Below are positions 10,343 to 20,547 of a DNA stretch of 64,000 nucleotides, piece by piece; position 1 is the first letter of the stretch; each line of letters starts with the position of its first letter. The notes beneath the pieces are model-generated. The model was not told the origin of the DNA and searched no databases. It worked only from the letters and a program-made list of their open reading frames with translations. The position numbers and the translations under genes were made by a program. The DNA is taken from contig NZ_JRYR02000001.1 of the NCBI RefSeq assembly GCF_000807855.2, positions 3,513,837 through 3,577,836 on the forward strand, read 5' to 3'. This DNA comes from Flammeovirga pacifica (GTDB lineage Bacteria > Bacteroidota > Bacteroidia > Cytophagales > Flammeovirgaceae).

Positions 10343-10702
10343 ATGGAAACAAATTATTTAAAAACTTATCGAACGATTCCACTTATAAAACAGAATGTTT
10401 GGATAAAAATTAAGAACTTTGTCCGTGAGGAGCAATTAGGTAAATTACTTCACACTTTCGAAGATGATTTAAATGAATTAATATCAAAAGCAAAGTTTAG
10501 TGTTCAAACTAAAAAGAAAGAAGAATTAGACTCATGCTTACACACTCTTAAAGGTATAGCAGGTACTATTGGAGCAAGTAGACTTCAAATTATGGCCAAA
10601 GAAGCAGAGTCTTTAGATATTAATACAATCAATGAAAATCATTTTATCGAAAAAATAGAAAAATGTGGAATCGATTCCCTCCGGGAAATGACTAAATTAT
10701 AG
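10343..10702 (+). CDS. HPt domain phosphotransfer protein
   Basis: The 119-residue protein is one HPt domain. The motif [12 protein letters not shown] places the phosphoacceptor at His67 with the usual following Lys and Gly. HPt proteins pass phosphate between a hybrid histidine kinase and a response regulator. No kinase is nearby, so it is an orphan. It overlaps the next gene, queG, by one base (TAGTG), so the two are translationally coupled although their functions look unrelated. Confidence 0.85.
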   Translation: METNYLKTYRTIPLIKQNVWIKIKNFVREEQLGKLLHTFEDDLNELISKAKFSVQTKKKEELDSCLHTLKGIAGTIGASRLQIMAKEAESLDINTINENHFIEKIEKCGIDSLREMTKL

Positions 10703-11640
10703 TGAATACAACATCACAAAAAGAAAAAAATGCCGCACTTATTAAAGCAGAAGCAAAACGCTTAGGCTTTAGTGAGTGCGGTATTGCTAAAGCTAGATTT
10801 TTAGAAGAAGAAGCAGATTTTTTAGAAGATTGGCTCAAAAAAGGGATGCATGGAAAAATGGGCTATATGGCCAATCATTTCGATAAACGATTAGACCCGA
10901 CTAAACTAGTGGAAGGAGCAAAATCGGTTGTGATGCTTTCTTACAATTATTTTCCAGAAACAGATTTCGCTAGTAATGAAACTTATAAAGTAGCAAAATA
11001 TGCCTATGGAGAGGATTACCATTATGTCATAAAACGAAAGTTGAAAGATTTAGTGAAATTCATCCAGTCGCATATAGGTGAAGTAGATGGAAGAGTATTT
11101 GTTGATTCTGCACCAGTAATGGAACGTGCTTGGGCAAAACAAGCAGGTTTAGGATGGGTGGGAAAACATTCTCTACTGTTAAATAGAAAAATGGGTAGCT
11201 TTTTTTTCTTGGCTGAACTTATTATTGATCTAGAACTACAAGAAGACCCACCAATCAAAGATTATTGCGGTACATGTACACGCTGTATTGATGCTTGCCC
11301 AACAGAAGCGATTCCTCAAAAGGGTGTAGTCGATGGAAGTAAATGTATTTCTTATCTAACGATTGAGTTGAAAGATCAAATACCAGAAGAATTTTCGGGA
11401 AAAATGCAAGATTGGATCTTTGGATGCGATATTTGTCAGGATGTTTGTCCTTGGAATAGATTTTCAACACCTCATCAAGAAGATAATTTTTTACCTCATG
11501 AAAATTTAGGTGATTTGAAAAAAAAGGACTGGGAAGAATTAACTGAAGATGTTTTTAAAGAAATATTTAAAAAGTCAGCAGTAAAAAGAACAAAGTTTGA
11601 AGGTTTAAATCGAAATATTCTTTTTGCAAAAAAAAGGTGA
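10702..11640 (+). CDS. queG: epoxyqueuosine reductase
   Basis: The 312-residue protein begins with GTG overlapping the HPt stop. It carries two [4Fe-4S] cluster motifs, [12 protein letters not shown] near residue 190 and [11 protein letters not shown] near residue 245. The N-terminal part ([20 protein letters not shown]) is typical of QueG. The enzyme reduces epoxyqueuosine to queuosine in tRNA, a last step of queuosine synthesis, using cobalamin. The C-terminal HEAT-like region of longer QueG proteins is absent, as in the short form of the family. A terminator overlaps the stop codon. Confidence 0.93.
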   Translation: MNTTSQKEKNAALIKAEAKRLGFSECGIAKARFLEEEADFLEDWLKKGMHGKMGYMANHFDKRLDPTKLVEGAKSVVMLSYNYFPETDFASNETYKVAKYAYGEDYHYVIKRKLKDLVKFIQSHIGEVDGRVFVDSAPVMERAWAKQAGLGWVGKHSLLLNRKMGSFFFLAELIIDLELQEDPPIKDYCGTCTRCIDACPTEAIPQKGVVDGSKCISYLTIELKDQIPEEFSGKMQDWIFGCDICQDVCPWNRFSTPHQEDNFLPHENLGDLKKKDWEELTEDVFKEIFKKSAVKRTKFEGLNRNILFAKKR

Positions 11641-11666
11641 TTATCCTTAAGAATAATCACCTTTGA
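11629..11666. terminator. bidirectional terminator at queG stop
   Basis: AAAGGTGATTAT and ATAATCACCTTT pair around a short loop. The left arm includes the end of queG. The arm A/T runs allow use on both strands, so it can also end the minus-strand gene at 11687. Confidence 0.8.
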
Positions 11667-11686
11667 TATTTTTGATAATGTTTTGA

Positions 11687-11893
11687 TTAACCTACTAGTG
11701 CGTAAGTGCTTATTTGTTTATTGCATTCATTTTGAATCATAAATGCAAATTTTGGGAAAGTAATTTTTCCCCATGATCTTAATGATAATACTTCATTTAT
11801 AGATAAAATTCCTAGAGATTTGCGTAATTCTTTCAAAAAGAGATGACGATCAAAAGAAACCTTCTTTAAAATGATTTTAGAATATTCGAGCAT
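11687..11893 (-). CDS. small conserved Bacteroidetes protein
   Basis: A 68-residue protein starting MLEYSKIILKKVSFDRHLFLKELRK-type sequence at ATG 11891-11893. From memory this pattern (YSK.IL.KVSFD..LF.KEL.K) recurs in short Bacteroidetes proteins of unknown function, so I take it as real. It has no signal peptide. It converges on queG and shares the terminator between them. Confidence 0.65.
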   Translation of the reverse strand: MLEYSKIILKKVSFDRHLFLKELRKSLGILSINEVLSLRSWGKITFPKFAFMIQNECNKQISTYALVG

Positions 11894-12066
11894 GATCGGG
11901 TTTACTTGGTTGTGTTATTAAATAAAAAGATGGACAGTAGACTTTTAATACATTGTCCATTCTAATTTACGAAAAAATAGTGTAATAGTTACATTTTATT
12001 TCATTGATGTAAATTTTTTAGATTTTTTTTACATTTTTTTTAGTTACGAATGTTGATCTTTACAGC

Positions 12067-13542
12067 ATGAAAAAACTTACATATATCAAATACAATTCTA
12101 TAGATCTAATCAAAGGGTTATTATTATCCTTTTTGATGTTGGCAGGGACCACTACTTTTGCTCAACAAGTTGAACTTAATATTGGAAAAACTGATATTGG
12201 TATTAATGAAAGTTTTGAAATCACTCTTACCGTTAAAAACGGAAGAATGAATAATTACTCGGAGTTTCCTAATATTAGTGGTTTTAGAAAAGGTAGACCT
12301 TCCTCTTCGTCTCAGACAACAATTATTAATGGACAGGTATCTACTCAGCAAAGTGTCACTCAGTTGTATCAACCAACTAAACAAGGAACATTTAAGCTGA
12401 ATGCTTTTACTATGAAAGTGGGTGATAAATCAGTTAACCATCCTGGAGTAACATTAAAAGTAGGCAAAGCAGTACAAAGACAATCTTATGATCCGTTTGC
12501 TGATTTTTGGGGTGGAGGAAATTCAATGAGCCAAAATCAATCAAGTCAACAATTTATAGATGTAAAAGCAGACGCTTTCTATGCTGTTAGTACAGATAAA
12601 TCATCTGTTTATAGAGGAGAGGGTTTTAAGATGGATATTTCGTTCTTTATCGCTTTATCTAATAAGGCTGAATTGGAATTCTATAAAATGGATGAACAAA
12701 TCACTAATATTCTAAAAGCAGTTAAGCCTAAAAACTGTTGGGAAGAGAATTTTAATATAGAATCTATACGTCCACAAATTATTACCATTAATGGGAAATC
12801 TTATAGACAATATAAAATCTATGAGGCGATGTTCTATCCGTTAAATACTGAAGATATAGTTATACCTACTACTAAATTAGAGATGATAAAGTATCAGGTG
12901 TCTAAAAGACAGTCTTTCTTTGGTAGAAATAGAAAAGAAGATAGAGAAATTTTTACCTCAAGAGGAAAAACTATTCGAATCAAAGATTTGCCTGATAATC
13001 CTATGAAGGAAATATCTAGCGTGGGTAATTATAGATTAAGAGATAAAATAAGTGATAAAGAACTACAAACAGGAGAAAGTATCACTTTTGAATTTAAAGT
13101 AGAAGGAGATGGTAATATTAACTCTATCCGTCAACCAAGCTTAAGTGAAACAGATTCTTTATTATTCTATCCTCCAAGTGTATCACAAAGCATTAATAGA
13201 ACTAATGGAAAAGTGTTGGGTTCTAAAACTTTCCAATACTACATCGAACCGCAAGAGCCTGGAGTTTATGAATTAAAAGATTTTATCAAGTTATCTATTT
13301 TTAATCCTAGAACTAAGAAATACCAAACGTTGTATCCTAATGGAACAATTACAGTAAAAGGCGAAAGTCTAAGAAATGCTCAGATTTCTAAATCAGACTT
13401 AGGTTCTTTTTATGATGCCATGAAAAATGCCGATAATTCTATAGTGATGATCAATCAAACTAATTGGGTTCAAATATTTTTGAACATCTTTGTAGTCATA
13501 ACTATCGGATTAACTGTCTTCTTCTATGTGAAGAAATTTTAG
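12067..13542 (+). CDS. batD: BatD family protein
   Basis: The 491-residue protein has a signal peptide ending at FAQQ, several beta-sandwich segments, and a C-terminal membrane anchor (about 467-488). The N-terminal pattern ELNIGKTDIGINESFEITL and the GFRKGRPSSSSQTTIINGQ segment are typical of BatD. BatD works with BatA/BatB, which have VWA domains, in the Bat (aerotolerance) system of Bacteroidetes. The partners are not in the window, so this is an isolated copy. It is followed 4 bases later by a lipoprotein gene, probably co-transcribed. Confidence 0.85.
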   Translation: MKKLTYIKYNSIDLIKGLLLSFLMLAGTTTFAQQVELNIGKTDIGINESFEITLTVKNGRMNNYSEFPNISGFRKGRPSSSSQTTIINGQVSTQQSVTQLYQPTKQGTFKLNAFTMKVGDKSVNHPGVTLKVGKAVQRQSYDPFADFWGGGNSMSQNQSSQQFIDVKADAFYAVSTDKSSVYRGEGFKMDISFFIALSNKAELEFYKMDEQITNILKAVKPKNCWEENFNIESIRPQIITINGKSYRQYKIYEAMFYPLNTEDIVIPTTKLEMIKYQVSKRQSFFGRNRKEDREIFTSRGKTIRIKDLPDNPMKEISSVGNYRLRDKISDKELQTGESITFEFKVEGDGNINSIRQPSLSETDSLLFYPPSVSQSINRTNGKVLGSKTFQYYIEPQEPGVYELKDFIKLSIFNPRTKKYQTLYPNGTITVKGESLRNAQISKSDLGSFYDAMKNADNSIVMINQTNWVQIFLNIFVVITIGLTVFFYVKKF

Positions 13543-13545
13543 CCT

Positions 13546-14349
13546 ATGAATACTATATCATTTAAATATATCGCTCTTTTCTTTTTTACTGCAGTCTTAT
13601 GTTCTTGTGAGGCTTTTGTAGATACAGAACCTCCAAAAATAGAACGATTTACCGTTAATGGAGAAGAAGCCGGGTCAGAGCCAGTGGTAGATACTTTATC
13701 AACGGATATTCTTATTGTTGCCTACATGACAGACAATGAGGGATTATTTTCGTATAAGTTGGGTTTTGATTATGTAGGGGTAGATAACTCTCCTGGTTTA
13801 AGATTTCCTCCTTATTTAGTCAGAGAAGATACTTTTGCAATTGCTGGAGCTCAGACAGAGATATCAAAACAATTTAGGGTAGCTTCTGCACAAACAACGG
13901 AATCCCTTTATGCTGCTTCTGGAGAATATGAGATATATATGGCTGCTAAGGATAGATCTTTTAATAATAGCACGACAACTCGTTTTGCTATTGAGTTTAG
14001 GAACTACGCACCTTATTTTAAGTTTCCTGATTACGAGAAGGATTCCATTGAAGTAAAAAACACAGAGACAATTACGATCAATGCATATATGGATGATCTT
14101 GATAATAACATGAATAATTGTTTTATGTTGATGTATCTTAAGATCCCAACGGATACTTTAGAGTCAGGATTTTATGACTCTCTAGTGAATGATTTTATGT
14201 TGACACCTCCAGTTCCTGGTGCAGGGAAATATGATGTATCAGAAATGTATAACTTTCCTGATACGGGTCAATATGAGTTAAGAATGAATGGATTAGATCA
14301 AAGAAGAAACAGCACATTAGCAAGTATATATTATCATGTAAACCCATAA
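13546..14349 (+). CDS. lipoprotein with Ig-like/cadherin-like repeats
   Basis: The 267-residue protein has a signal peptide ending in a lipobox near Cys21 (LCSCEAF). The body reads like two or three beta-sandwich domains: PPKIERFTVNGEE, then YMTDNEGLFSYKLGF, then YMDDLDNNM. It lacks enzyme motifs. It starts 3 bases after batD and ends at a terminator, so it may be a surface partner of BatD; that is inference. Confidence 0.7.
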   Translation: MNTISFKYIALFFFTAVLCSCEAFVDTEPPKIERFTVNGEEAGSEPVVDTLSTDILIVAYMTDNEGLFSYKLGFDYVGVDNSPGLRFPPYLVREDTFAIAGAQTEISKQFRVASAQTTESLYAASGEYEIYMAAKDRSFNNSTTTRFAIEFRNYAPYFKFPDYEKDSIEVKNTETITINAYMDDLDNNMNNCFMLMYLKIPTDTLESGFYDSLVNDFMLTPPVPGAGKYDVSEMYNFPDTGQYELRMNGLDQRRNSTLASIYYHVNP

Positions 14350-14369
14350 TACTTGATATTATTTGCAAG

Positions 14370-14413
14370 CATAAAAAAATCCCTTAAGATGTTGTTCTTA
14401 AGGGATTTTTTTG
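14370..14413. terminator. bidirectional terminator between lipoprotein and era
   Basis: AAAAAAATCCCTTAAGA and its complement form a 17-bp stem with a 6-nt loop and flanking A and T runs. It serves the plus-strand batD/lipoprotein pair and the minus-strand era gene. Confidence 0.9.
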
Positions 14414-14414
14414 T

Positions 14415-15308
14415 CTAGTCGTTTTTATAACCAAACATTTTTAGACTCTTATCATTTTTTCTCCAATCAGCATCTACTTTAACATGGGTTTCTAAAAAGA
14501 CTTTCTTCTGAATGAATTTTTCGATTTCTTTTCTAGAATCAGCCCCAACATGTTTCAGTTTAACACCGCCTTTGCCAATAATAATACCTTTCTGACTATC
14601 TCTTTCTACCATAATAGTAGCACGGATTTTCACGATGTCAGGAGTCTCTTTATAGCTTTCTACTAGTACCTCACAAGAATAAGGAACTTCATCTTTATAA
14701 TGCATAAATATTTTTTCTCTGATAATTTCAGAAACAAAGAAACGCATTGGTTTATCTGTCAGTTCTTCTTTATCATAGAAAGCTTCGTGTTCTGGTAAAA
14801 GACTAAGGATCTCTCCTAGAATAGCCTCTACATTAAAGCCATGTAGCGCAGAAACAGGCATTAATACCTTTGGATTTAGTTTTTCTTTCCAGTATTGAAT
14901 TTTTTGTAACACCTCATCTTGTTTCGCTAAATCAATTTTATTGATGATTAAGATGATGGGTGCCTTCGCTTTTTCAAGCTTTATTAAAGCATCCTTCTCC
15001 TTAAATTGCTCAAAAATATCAGTAACAAAAAGAATAACATCTGAATCATTGAGGGAATTATCAACAAAATCCATCATCGATTCATGTAATTCGTATTTTG
15101 GATTGATGATACCTGGAGTATCAGAATAAACGATTTGATATTCATCGGTACTCATAATCCCCATAATACGATGTCTCGTAGTTTGTGCTTTTGAGGTAAT
15201 AATGGATAATCGTTCTCCAACAAGTTGATTCATCAATGTAGATTTACCAACATTAGGTTTACCAACAATGCTTACAAACCCGGCTTTATGTTTCTTTTCT
15301 TCACTCAT
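14415..15308 (-). CDS. era: GTPase Era
   Basis: The 297-residue protein has G1 (GKPNVGKST), G2 (TTRHRI), G3 (DTPG), G4 (NKID) and G5 (SAL) motifs in order. The C-terminal KH domain has GIIIGKGG near residue 240. Era binds 16S rRNA near its 3' end and acts in 30S ribosome assembly. It is a normal full-length copy. Confidence 0.97.
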   Translation of the reverse strand: MSEEKKHKAGFVSIVGKPNVGKSTLMNQLVGERLSIITSKAQTTRHRIMGIMSTDEYQIVYSDTPGIINPKYELHESMMDFVDNSLNDSDVILFVTDIFEQFKEKDALIKLEKAKAPIILIINKIDLAKQDEVLQKIQYWKEKLNPKVLMPVSALHGFNVEAILGEILSLLPEHEAFYDKEELTDKPMRFFVSEIIREKIFMHYKDEVPYSCEVLVESYKETPDIVKIRATIMVERDSQKGIIIGKGGVKLKHVGADSRKEIEKFIQKKVFLETHVKVDADWRKNDKSLKMFGYKND

Positions 15309-15522
15309 TTTTAAGAAATAAGGATTAATTAAGTGTCAAATTCTATTTTGAAATGTAGTTCAATACGTACTCTCTTGTGTTAGAGAGTTAGGTGTAGAAC
15401 AATAAGCTGTTCTATAAGTAGTAAGCCAAAAATAAATCATAATTGATTCTTGGCTTAGTACTTAATGACAAATATCTATAAAAAATGGCCAAAGTGTACT
15501 GATTGTATGAATAAAATAACAA

Positions 15523-17673
15523 TCACATTTTCACCGCTTCCATTCTATTTTGATGAGCAATACCAAAATAGATACTTGTATAAGGAATTTCGCCATTGAA
15601 ATAATCAAAGATAGCTTTTACTCCTTTATTCGATCCCATCTTTCGAATACAATCATCGATGGCATCTAATTCTTCTTCAGTAGTAAATTTATAAATATCG
15701 ATATTATAACCCATCTCATACAAACTGGCAAGATGACTAATAATACTCTGATCTTGCAATTGTCTTTCTTGGGCTATCTGATGAACAGAAAATCCTTGTT
15801 GGTACAATTCATAGGTTAATAAAGAAGTACTTCCTGTAATCTTAAACCCTTCTTTCGATTTCTTAATGATAAAATGAACAATTAACCCAATAAATTCATT
15901 ACCGTATTTTTTGAGTTTCATTTCACCAACACCAGAAATAGACATCATTTGATGCACCGATATTGGCTTTTTCTCTGCCATATCTTTTAAAGTGGCATCA
16001 TTAAAGACAACATAAGGAGGAATATTTTCTTTATCAGCAATATCTTTACGAAGTACTCTAAGAGCTTCGAATAACTCACGTATAAGTTGTTCTCTAGCAG
16101 AAACTTTCTTAGTAGCTGTTTTCGTAGATGGTGTACTCCTAAATTGAGACAGCTTGGCAAAATTAACAGGGAATTTACCCGCTAAAACCTGTTCTCCAGT
16201 AGATGTCACTCTAAATGTATTATGAAAATCGTAAGCAATTTCAATTAAACCTAAATTGAGCATCTGTTGTAAGTACAACTGCCAATGATCATAACTGATA
16301 TCATTTCCTGCACCATAGGTTCTGATATTATGATAGCCTGCATTGACTAGATCAATACGTCTCGATCCTCTTAAAATATCTATCAACATACCTGTTGATA
16401 AACTTTTATTCATCTCTCTATGTACCCTAATGATGGCAGACATAGCCTTTTGAGCAATCACAGTACCATCAAATAATTCTGGAGGGTTACGACACACGTC
16501 GCAATTGCCGCAATCTTTTTCTAAAGTCTCTCCAAAATAACTTAGTAATATTCTTCTTCTACACGTTCTAGTCTCAGCATATTGCTGCATTCTTTCTAGT
16601 TTGGACAATTGCAATTGATGCTGCCCGGCATCGCTTACCATATCTCTAAGTTGCATCACATCTGCAAACGTATAGAAAAGCATAGTATCAGATGAAAGAC
16701 CGTCTCTTCCTGCTCTACCAATTTCTTGATAATAACCTTCCATATTTTTAGGAAGATTATAATGTATTACCCACCTCACGTTGGGTTTATCGATTCCCAT
16801 TCCAAAGGCAATTGTAGCACAAATAATAGGGATATCATCTTTAATAAAAGCTTCTTGTACTCGAGAACGTTCATCAGCATTCATGCCAGCATGATAATAC
16901 ATAGCATTATAACCTGCGTTCCTAAGTTTTGTAGCAATAGACTCTGTACTTTTTCTAGAAAGACAATACACAATTCCCGATTGGTTATTCCTCATTTCTA
17001 AGAATTTGATAATCTTTTCAATTCTCTTCTGTCCGGCTTCTACCCTTAAACTTAAATTAGGACGGTCAAAAGAAGAAATGAACCTCTTAGGGTTATTCAT
17101 TCCTAATTGAGAAGAAATATCATTTCTTGTAGCCTTATCAGCTGTTGCGGTTAAAGCAATAAATGATAAATGAGGTAAACGTTGTCTTAATGTAGCTAAT
17201 TGAGTGTATTCAGGTCTAAAATCATGTCCCCATTGAGAGATACAGTGTGCTTCATCAATGGCAATAAAACTGATGTTTAAATTACAGATGTAATCCATGA
17301 AATTACCAGAAATAAGTTTCTCTGGAGAAACATACAAAAGCTTAAGTCTTTGATACTTTAAATCTTCCTCGATTTCTCTTTGTTCTGCATAAGATTGAGT
17401 ACTATTTAAAAAAGCAGCAGCAACACCATTTGCTTTTAAACTTTCTACCTGATCTTTCATTAAAGCGATCAAAGGAGAAATAACAATAGCGGTACCTTGA
17501 GAAATAATAGCAGGAATTTGGTAGCAAATAGACTTACCCCCACCTGTAGGCATAAGTACTACTGCGTCTTGTTTGGAAAGAACACAATTGATAATGTCCT
17601 CTTGCATTGGTCTGAATCGATCGTACCCGAAATAATGCTTCAGGGCTTGTTGAGCAGTGGAAATATTCATCAA
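15523..17673 (-). CDS. recQ: ATP-dependent DNA helicase RecQ
   Basis: The 716-residue protein has Walker A (TGGGKS, about 43-48), the DEAH box (DEAHCISQWGHDFR), and helicase motifs IV-VI (GIVYCLSRK, YYQEIGRAGRDG). The RecQ zinc domain has CRRRILLSYFGE...CGNCDVC. An RQC winged helix and an HRDC domain follow, then about 110 residues with an HTH-like tail, as seen in Bacteroidetes RecQ. It unwinds recombination and stalled-fork DNA. The start may be either of two adjacent ATG codons (17673 or 17670). Confidence 0.95.
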   Translation of the reverse strand: MMNISTAQQALKHYFGYDRFRPMQEDIINCVLSKQDAVVLMPTGGGKSICYQIPAIISQGTAIVISPLIALMKDQVESLKANGVAAAFLNSTQSYAEQREIEEDLKYQRLKLLYVSPEKLISGNFMDYICNLNISFIAIDEAHCISQWGHDFRPEYTQLATLRQRLPHLSFIALTATADKATRNDISSQLGMNNPKRFISSFDRPNLSLRVEAGQKRIEKIIKFLEMRNNQSGIVYCLSRKSTESIATKLRNAGYNAMYYHAGMNADERSRVQEAFIKDDIPIICATIAFGMGIDKPNVRWVIHYNLPKNMEGYYQEIGRAGRDGLSSDTMLFYTFADVMQLRDMVSDAGQHQLQLSKLERMQQYAETRTCRRRILLSYFGETLEKDCGNCDVCRNPPELFDGTVIAQKAMSAIIRVHREMNKSLSTGMLIDILRGSRRIDLVNAGYHNIRTYGAGNDISYDHWQLYLQQMLNLGLIEIAYDFHNTFRVTSTGEQVLAGKFPVNFAKLSQFRSTPSTKTATKKVSAREQLIRELFEALRVLRKDIADKENIPPYVVFNDATLKDMAEKKPISVHQMMSISGVGEMKLKKYGNEFIGLIVHFIIKKSKEGFKITGSTSLLTYELYQQGFSVHQIAQERQLQDQSIISHLASLYEMGYNIDIYKFTTEEELDAIDDCIRKMGSNKGVKAIFDYFNGEIPYTSIYFGIAHQNRMEAVKM

Positions 17674-18175
17674 TTTAATTTAAAAAGAGAATGAGTGGAA
17701 TGTAAAATAAATTGACCTATCATATAAAGTTCTTATACAGTTTCTTGGTTTATTCTTCGAAGTATACTCCCGAATAATAATTAATTAAAAAATTAAAGAT
17801 TTTATGATCAGGTACTTTTTAACATAAAAGACAATTTACTACAATTTGAATTTAATAAAAAAGATGTTTAAAAGCATTCGGTAAACACTTACGATTTCTA
17901 ATTACCCTATTAAATCTATAGTTTAAAACTTCATAATAATTAGTCGTTTGATTATTAATATGATAAGTTTTGCATTTTTTAATGATAATAATCAAAATTT
18001 TTATTGTATTACTTGCGAAAAAGTTAATATTATAATATGTTTACAATCAAGAAATCAAACAAAAGGCTTTTTCATTATGAAAAATGCAATTTAGTGTGAC
18101 TATAAGAAATATGATGCTTAGCATCAATTTATGAAAGATTTCGATGGAAGTTTAAATAATTGAATTGGTTAGGAA

Positions 18176-18207
18176 AGAGGTGAGTTTTGCTCACCTTTTT
18201 TTATTAT
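18176..18207 (+). terminator. orphan intrinsic terminator
   Basis: AGGTGAG and CTCACCT form a GC-containing stem with a TTTTG loop, followed by seven T. No coding gene lies upstream on this strand for 500 bases. Confidence 0.75.
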
Positions 18208-18215
18208 CTCATCTT

Positions 18216-18249
18216 TTTGTATTAAACCGTAAAGAATTGTTTATTTTTG
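18216..18249 (+). promoter_or_regulatory. Bacteroidetes-type promoter for response regulator
   Basis: TTTG at 18216-18219 and TATTTTTG at 18242-18249 match the -33/-7 pattern. The spacer of 22 bases is slightly long. It lies downstream of the orphan terminator and about 120 bases before the response-regulator start. Confidence 0.45.
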
Positions 18250-18371
18250 TTTTATGATGATAGTGTAATTGATTCAGCATATTATTTTATCACTAAAAGC
18301 ACTGCGATTATTTTTTAATAAAGTGATAAAAAGAATCAATCTCTCATAATTAAAGACTTATAATATATAGA

Positions 18372-18734
18372 ATGAGCAATTATAAAAACGTATTCGTAAT
18401 CGACGATGATCCTACTAATAACATGATCTGTCGAAAAATGATTGAAAAAACCAATTTTGGGGAAACGGTTTATACATATACAGAAGCTAATGATGCTGTA
18501 CAATCATGGGATGATGTTCAACCTGAAATAATTTTCTTGGATATCAACATGCCTCCTAGTACAGGTTGGGATTTTTTAGAACAATTAGCTGAAAAAGGTG
18601 TTGATGCACCTAAGGTGTATATGCTTTCTGCTGAAGTAACAGTAGATGATAGAAAAAGAGCAGAGCAATACAAAGAAGTAGAAGGTATCATTATTAAACC
18701 CTTAACTCCAACTAAACTAAGTGAGTTAAAGTAA
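18372..18734 (+). CDS. response regulator receiver protein (CheY-like)
   Basis: The 120-residue protein is a receiver domain only. It has the acidic pocket DDD at residues 11-13, phosphoacceptor Asp57 in FLDINMP, Ser86 and Lys109 in IIKP. There is no output domain. The next gene, a TPR protein, starts 26 bases downstream. It may take phosphate from an HPt protein such as those at 10343 or 20548. Confidence 0.9.
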   Translation: MSNYKNVFVIDDDPTNNMICRKMIEKTNFGETVYTYTEANDAVQSWDDVQPEIIFLDINMPPSTGWDFLEQLAEKGVDAPKVYMLSAEVTVDDRKRAEQYKEVEGIIIKPLTPTKLSELK

Positions 18735-18760
18735 TTTCATTTTTAATTATCAATCTATTC

Positions 18761-20530
18761 GTGGTAGGTAGAAAACAAGTATATAAGCGTTTATGTGAGG
18801 GGATTGGAATTTTGATATTTGTACTACTACCTCATTTATTGTTTGCACAGAATTTTGAAATAGACTCTTTGTTAGTAGAACAAGAGGAAATTTCTGAAAT
18901 TCAGTATGAGCTAGATTCTTTACTGTCTAATAATTTTCATGTCGAAGCCCAACATTTATCTGACAGTATCATTACTCTTGCCAAAGAGAAGTACTTAAAT
19001 ACGGATGAACGTATCGTACTACTTCATAAACGTTTAGCAGAAAAGTTTGCCGATAAAGGGTATTCCAATATCGCTTCTCAATACCTTCAAAAAGGGTTGG
19101 CAATTCTACGAGCACAACCCACTCCTAATTATGCTTTTATTGGTGATATGTATATGTATTTGGCACATATATTCAGACATCATCAACTTTCTAACATTGC
19201 AATTAATTATTTTGAACAAGCCACTGATGCTTACGAACAAGCTAAGGGAATGAATCATTATTATAATTTGATTAATGCCTACATGACCTTAGGTAATTAT
19301 CATTTTGAGATTCAAAACTTTGGTTCATCAACAAGCTATTATACAAAAGCATCGGACATCATTGCTGAAATGGATACGGAATATAGAGAAGATATGTTTA
19401 TCATTCTAAACCGTATTGCTACAGCACATTCTTCCACTGGTTCGTATAGATTGGCTTTACAAAACTTATCTCGATCTAAAGAAATTGCCAAAAAAGTATT
19501 TGGTAAAACTGCATTAGAAATACAAAGAGTAAATGAACAGATTGCCAATGTTTATTTTAAGAAAGGAGATTATGATTCTGCCAATATCTATGCTTTAGAA
19601 TCGCTTGATATTCTGAATAGAAATATCGGAACTCAAGATCAGAGGCAGTCTTATATGAGGCAAAATACAGAGGTATTCTTTAATAAAAGGAAGTACAATT
19701 ACGCTCATGTTTGGTATCGTAAATTATTCGATGATTTATTAAATACAAATAAGGAATTGAATGATGTGAACGATATTATTTCCTGGTATACTAGAATTGG
19801 GGGGAAATTTGAGAGAGTGTCTCAAGATAGTATCGCTTTATTGATATATAATGAATGCTTAGTGGTTAATCAAAAATCTTTTGGAGAGGATAACCTGAAA
19901 GCGGCAGAGTTAATGCATAAAATATCTAGAACCTTAGCGAAGGTGAGAAAATATGAAGAAGCTGAAGCTATGACCAATAATGCTTATGCATTAGAATGGA
20001 AAATGGGTGCATCAAAAGACAGTACTCAATTGGTTGTACAACAAATTGATTTGGCAGGGCTGTTATTACAAAAAGGAGATACCATACAAAGTGTTGAGCT
20101 TTATGAAAAGGTAATTGAAACGGAAAAAAATAATGAAAGTCGATGGAAAGCAATGGCTTACAATAACTTATCGATGATTCATTTTTCGAATCAATCCTAC
20201 GATTCATCTTTTTATTATGCTTCTAGATTGTTGGAGTATTATAACAAGAATTACGGTCGGGATTATGTAAAGACAATGGGTTGTTATTTGTTACTTGGAA
20301 ATATAGTTTTTGGAATGGGGAAAGAACATGATGCCGTAGAAAACTATTACAGTAAACCTATACGGTTATCGCCCAAGCTATTTATTAAACATAATGAGGT
20401 AGCATTACAAGCCAATCTTAACCTGTCAAATTACTATCTCAAAGAAAATAAAGAAGACCTGTCTCACCGCTACGATAATTACGCAAGGGAGATACAGGTC
20501 TATATATCTTCAGGTAAACAATACCCTTAA
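18761..20530 (+). CDS. exported tetratricopeptide repeat protein
   Basis: The 589-residue protein starts with GTG at 18761; no later start keeps the signal peptide, which ends near FAQNFEID. The rest is tandem TPR helices to about residue 560 (for example YFKKGDYDSANIYALESL and YNNLSMIHFSNQSYDSSFYYA). TPR sensor kinases of Bacteroidetes look like this at the N-terminus, but here no transmembrane segment or kinase domain follows. It may be a periplasmic sensor or scaffold linked to the response regulator. The convergent HPt-like gene lies 17 bases downstream. Confidence 0.78.
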   Translation: MVGRKQVYKRLCEGIGILIFVLLPHLLFAQNFEIDSLLVEQEEISEIQYELDSLLSNNFHVEAQHLSDSIITLAKEKYLNTDERIVLLHKRLAEKFADKGYSNIASQYLQKGLAILRAQPTPNYAFIGDMYMYLAHIFRHHQLSNIAINYFEQATDAYEQAKGMNHYYNLINAYMTLGNYHFEIQNFGSSTSYYTKASDIIAEMDTEYREDMFIILNRIATAHSSTGSYRLALQNLSRSKEIAKKVFGKTALEIQRVNEQIANVYFKKGDYDSANIYALESLDILNRNIGTQDQRQSYMRQNTEVFFNKRKYNYAHVWYRKLFDDLLNTNKELNDVNDIISWYTRIGGKFERVSQDSIALLIYNECLVVNQKSFGEDNLKAAELMHKISRTLAKVRKYEEAEAMTNNAYALEWKMGASKDSTQLVVQQIDLAGLLLQKGDTIQSVELYEKVIETEKNNESRWKAMAYNNLSMIHFSNQSYDSSFYYASRLLEYYNKNYGRDYVKTMGCYLLLGNIVFGMGKEHDAVENYYSKPIRLSPKLFIKHNEVALQANLNLSNYYLKENKEDLSHRYDNYAREIQVYISSGKQYP

Positions 20531-20547
20531 AACGAACTAGTTTTGAA

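Larger units (their letters stand above)
17674..18371. other. 698-bp intergenic region with an orphan terminator
   Basis: No gene is evident. A small hairpin (TGATGC/AGCATCA) lies near 18114. A strong plus-strand terminator sits at 18176-18207 without an upstream plus-strand gene, which suggests a small RNA or a leader. Promoter-like boxes for the response regulator lie at 18216-18249. Confidence 0.45.
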
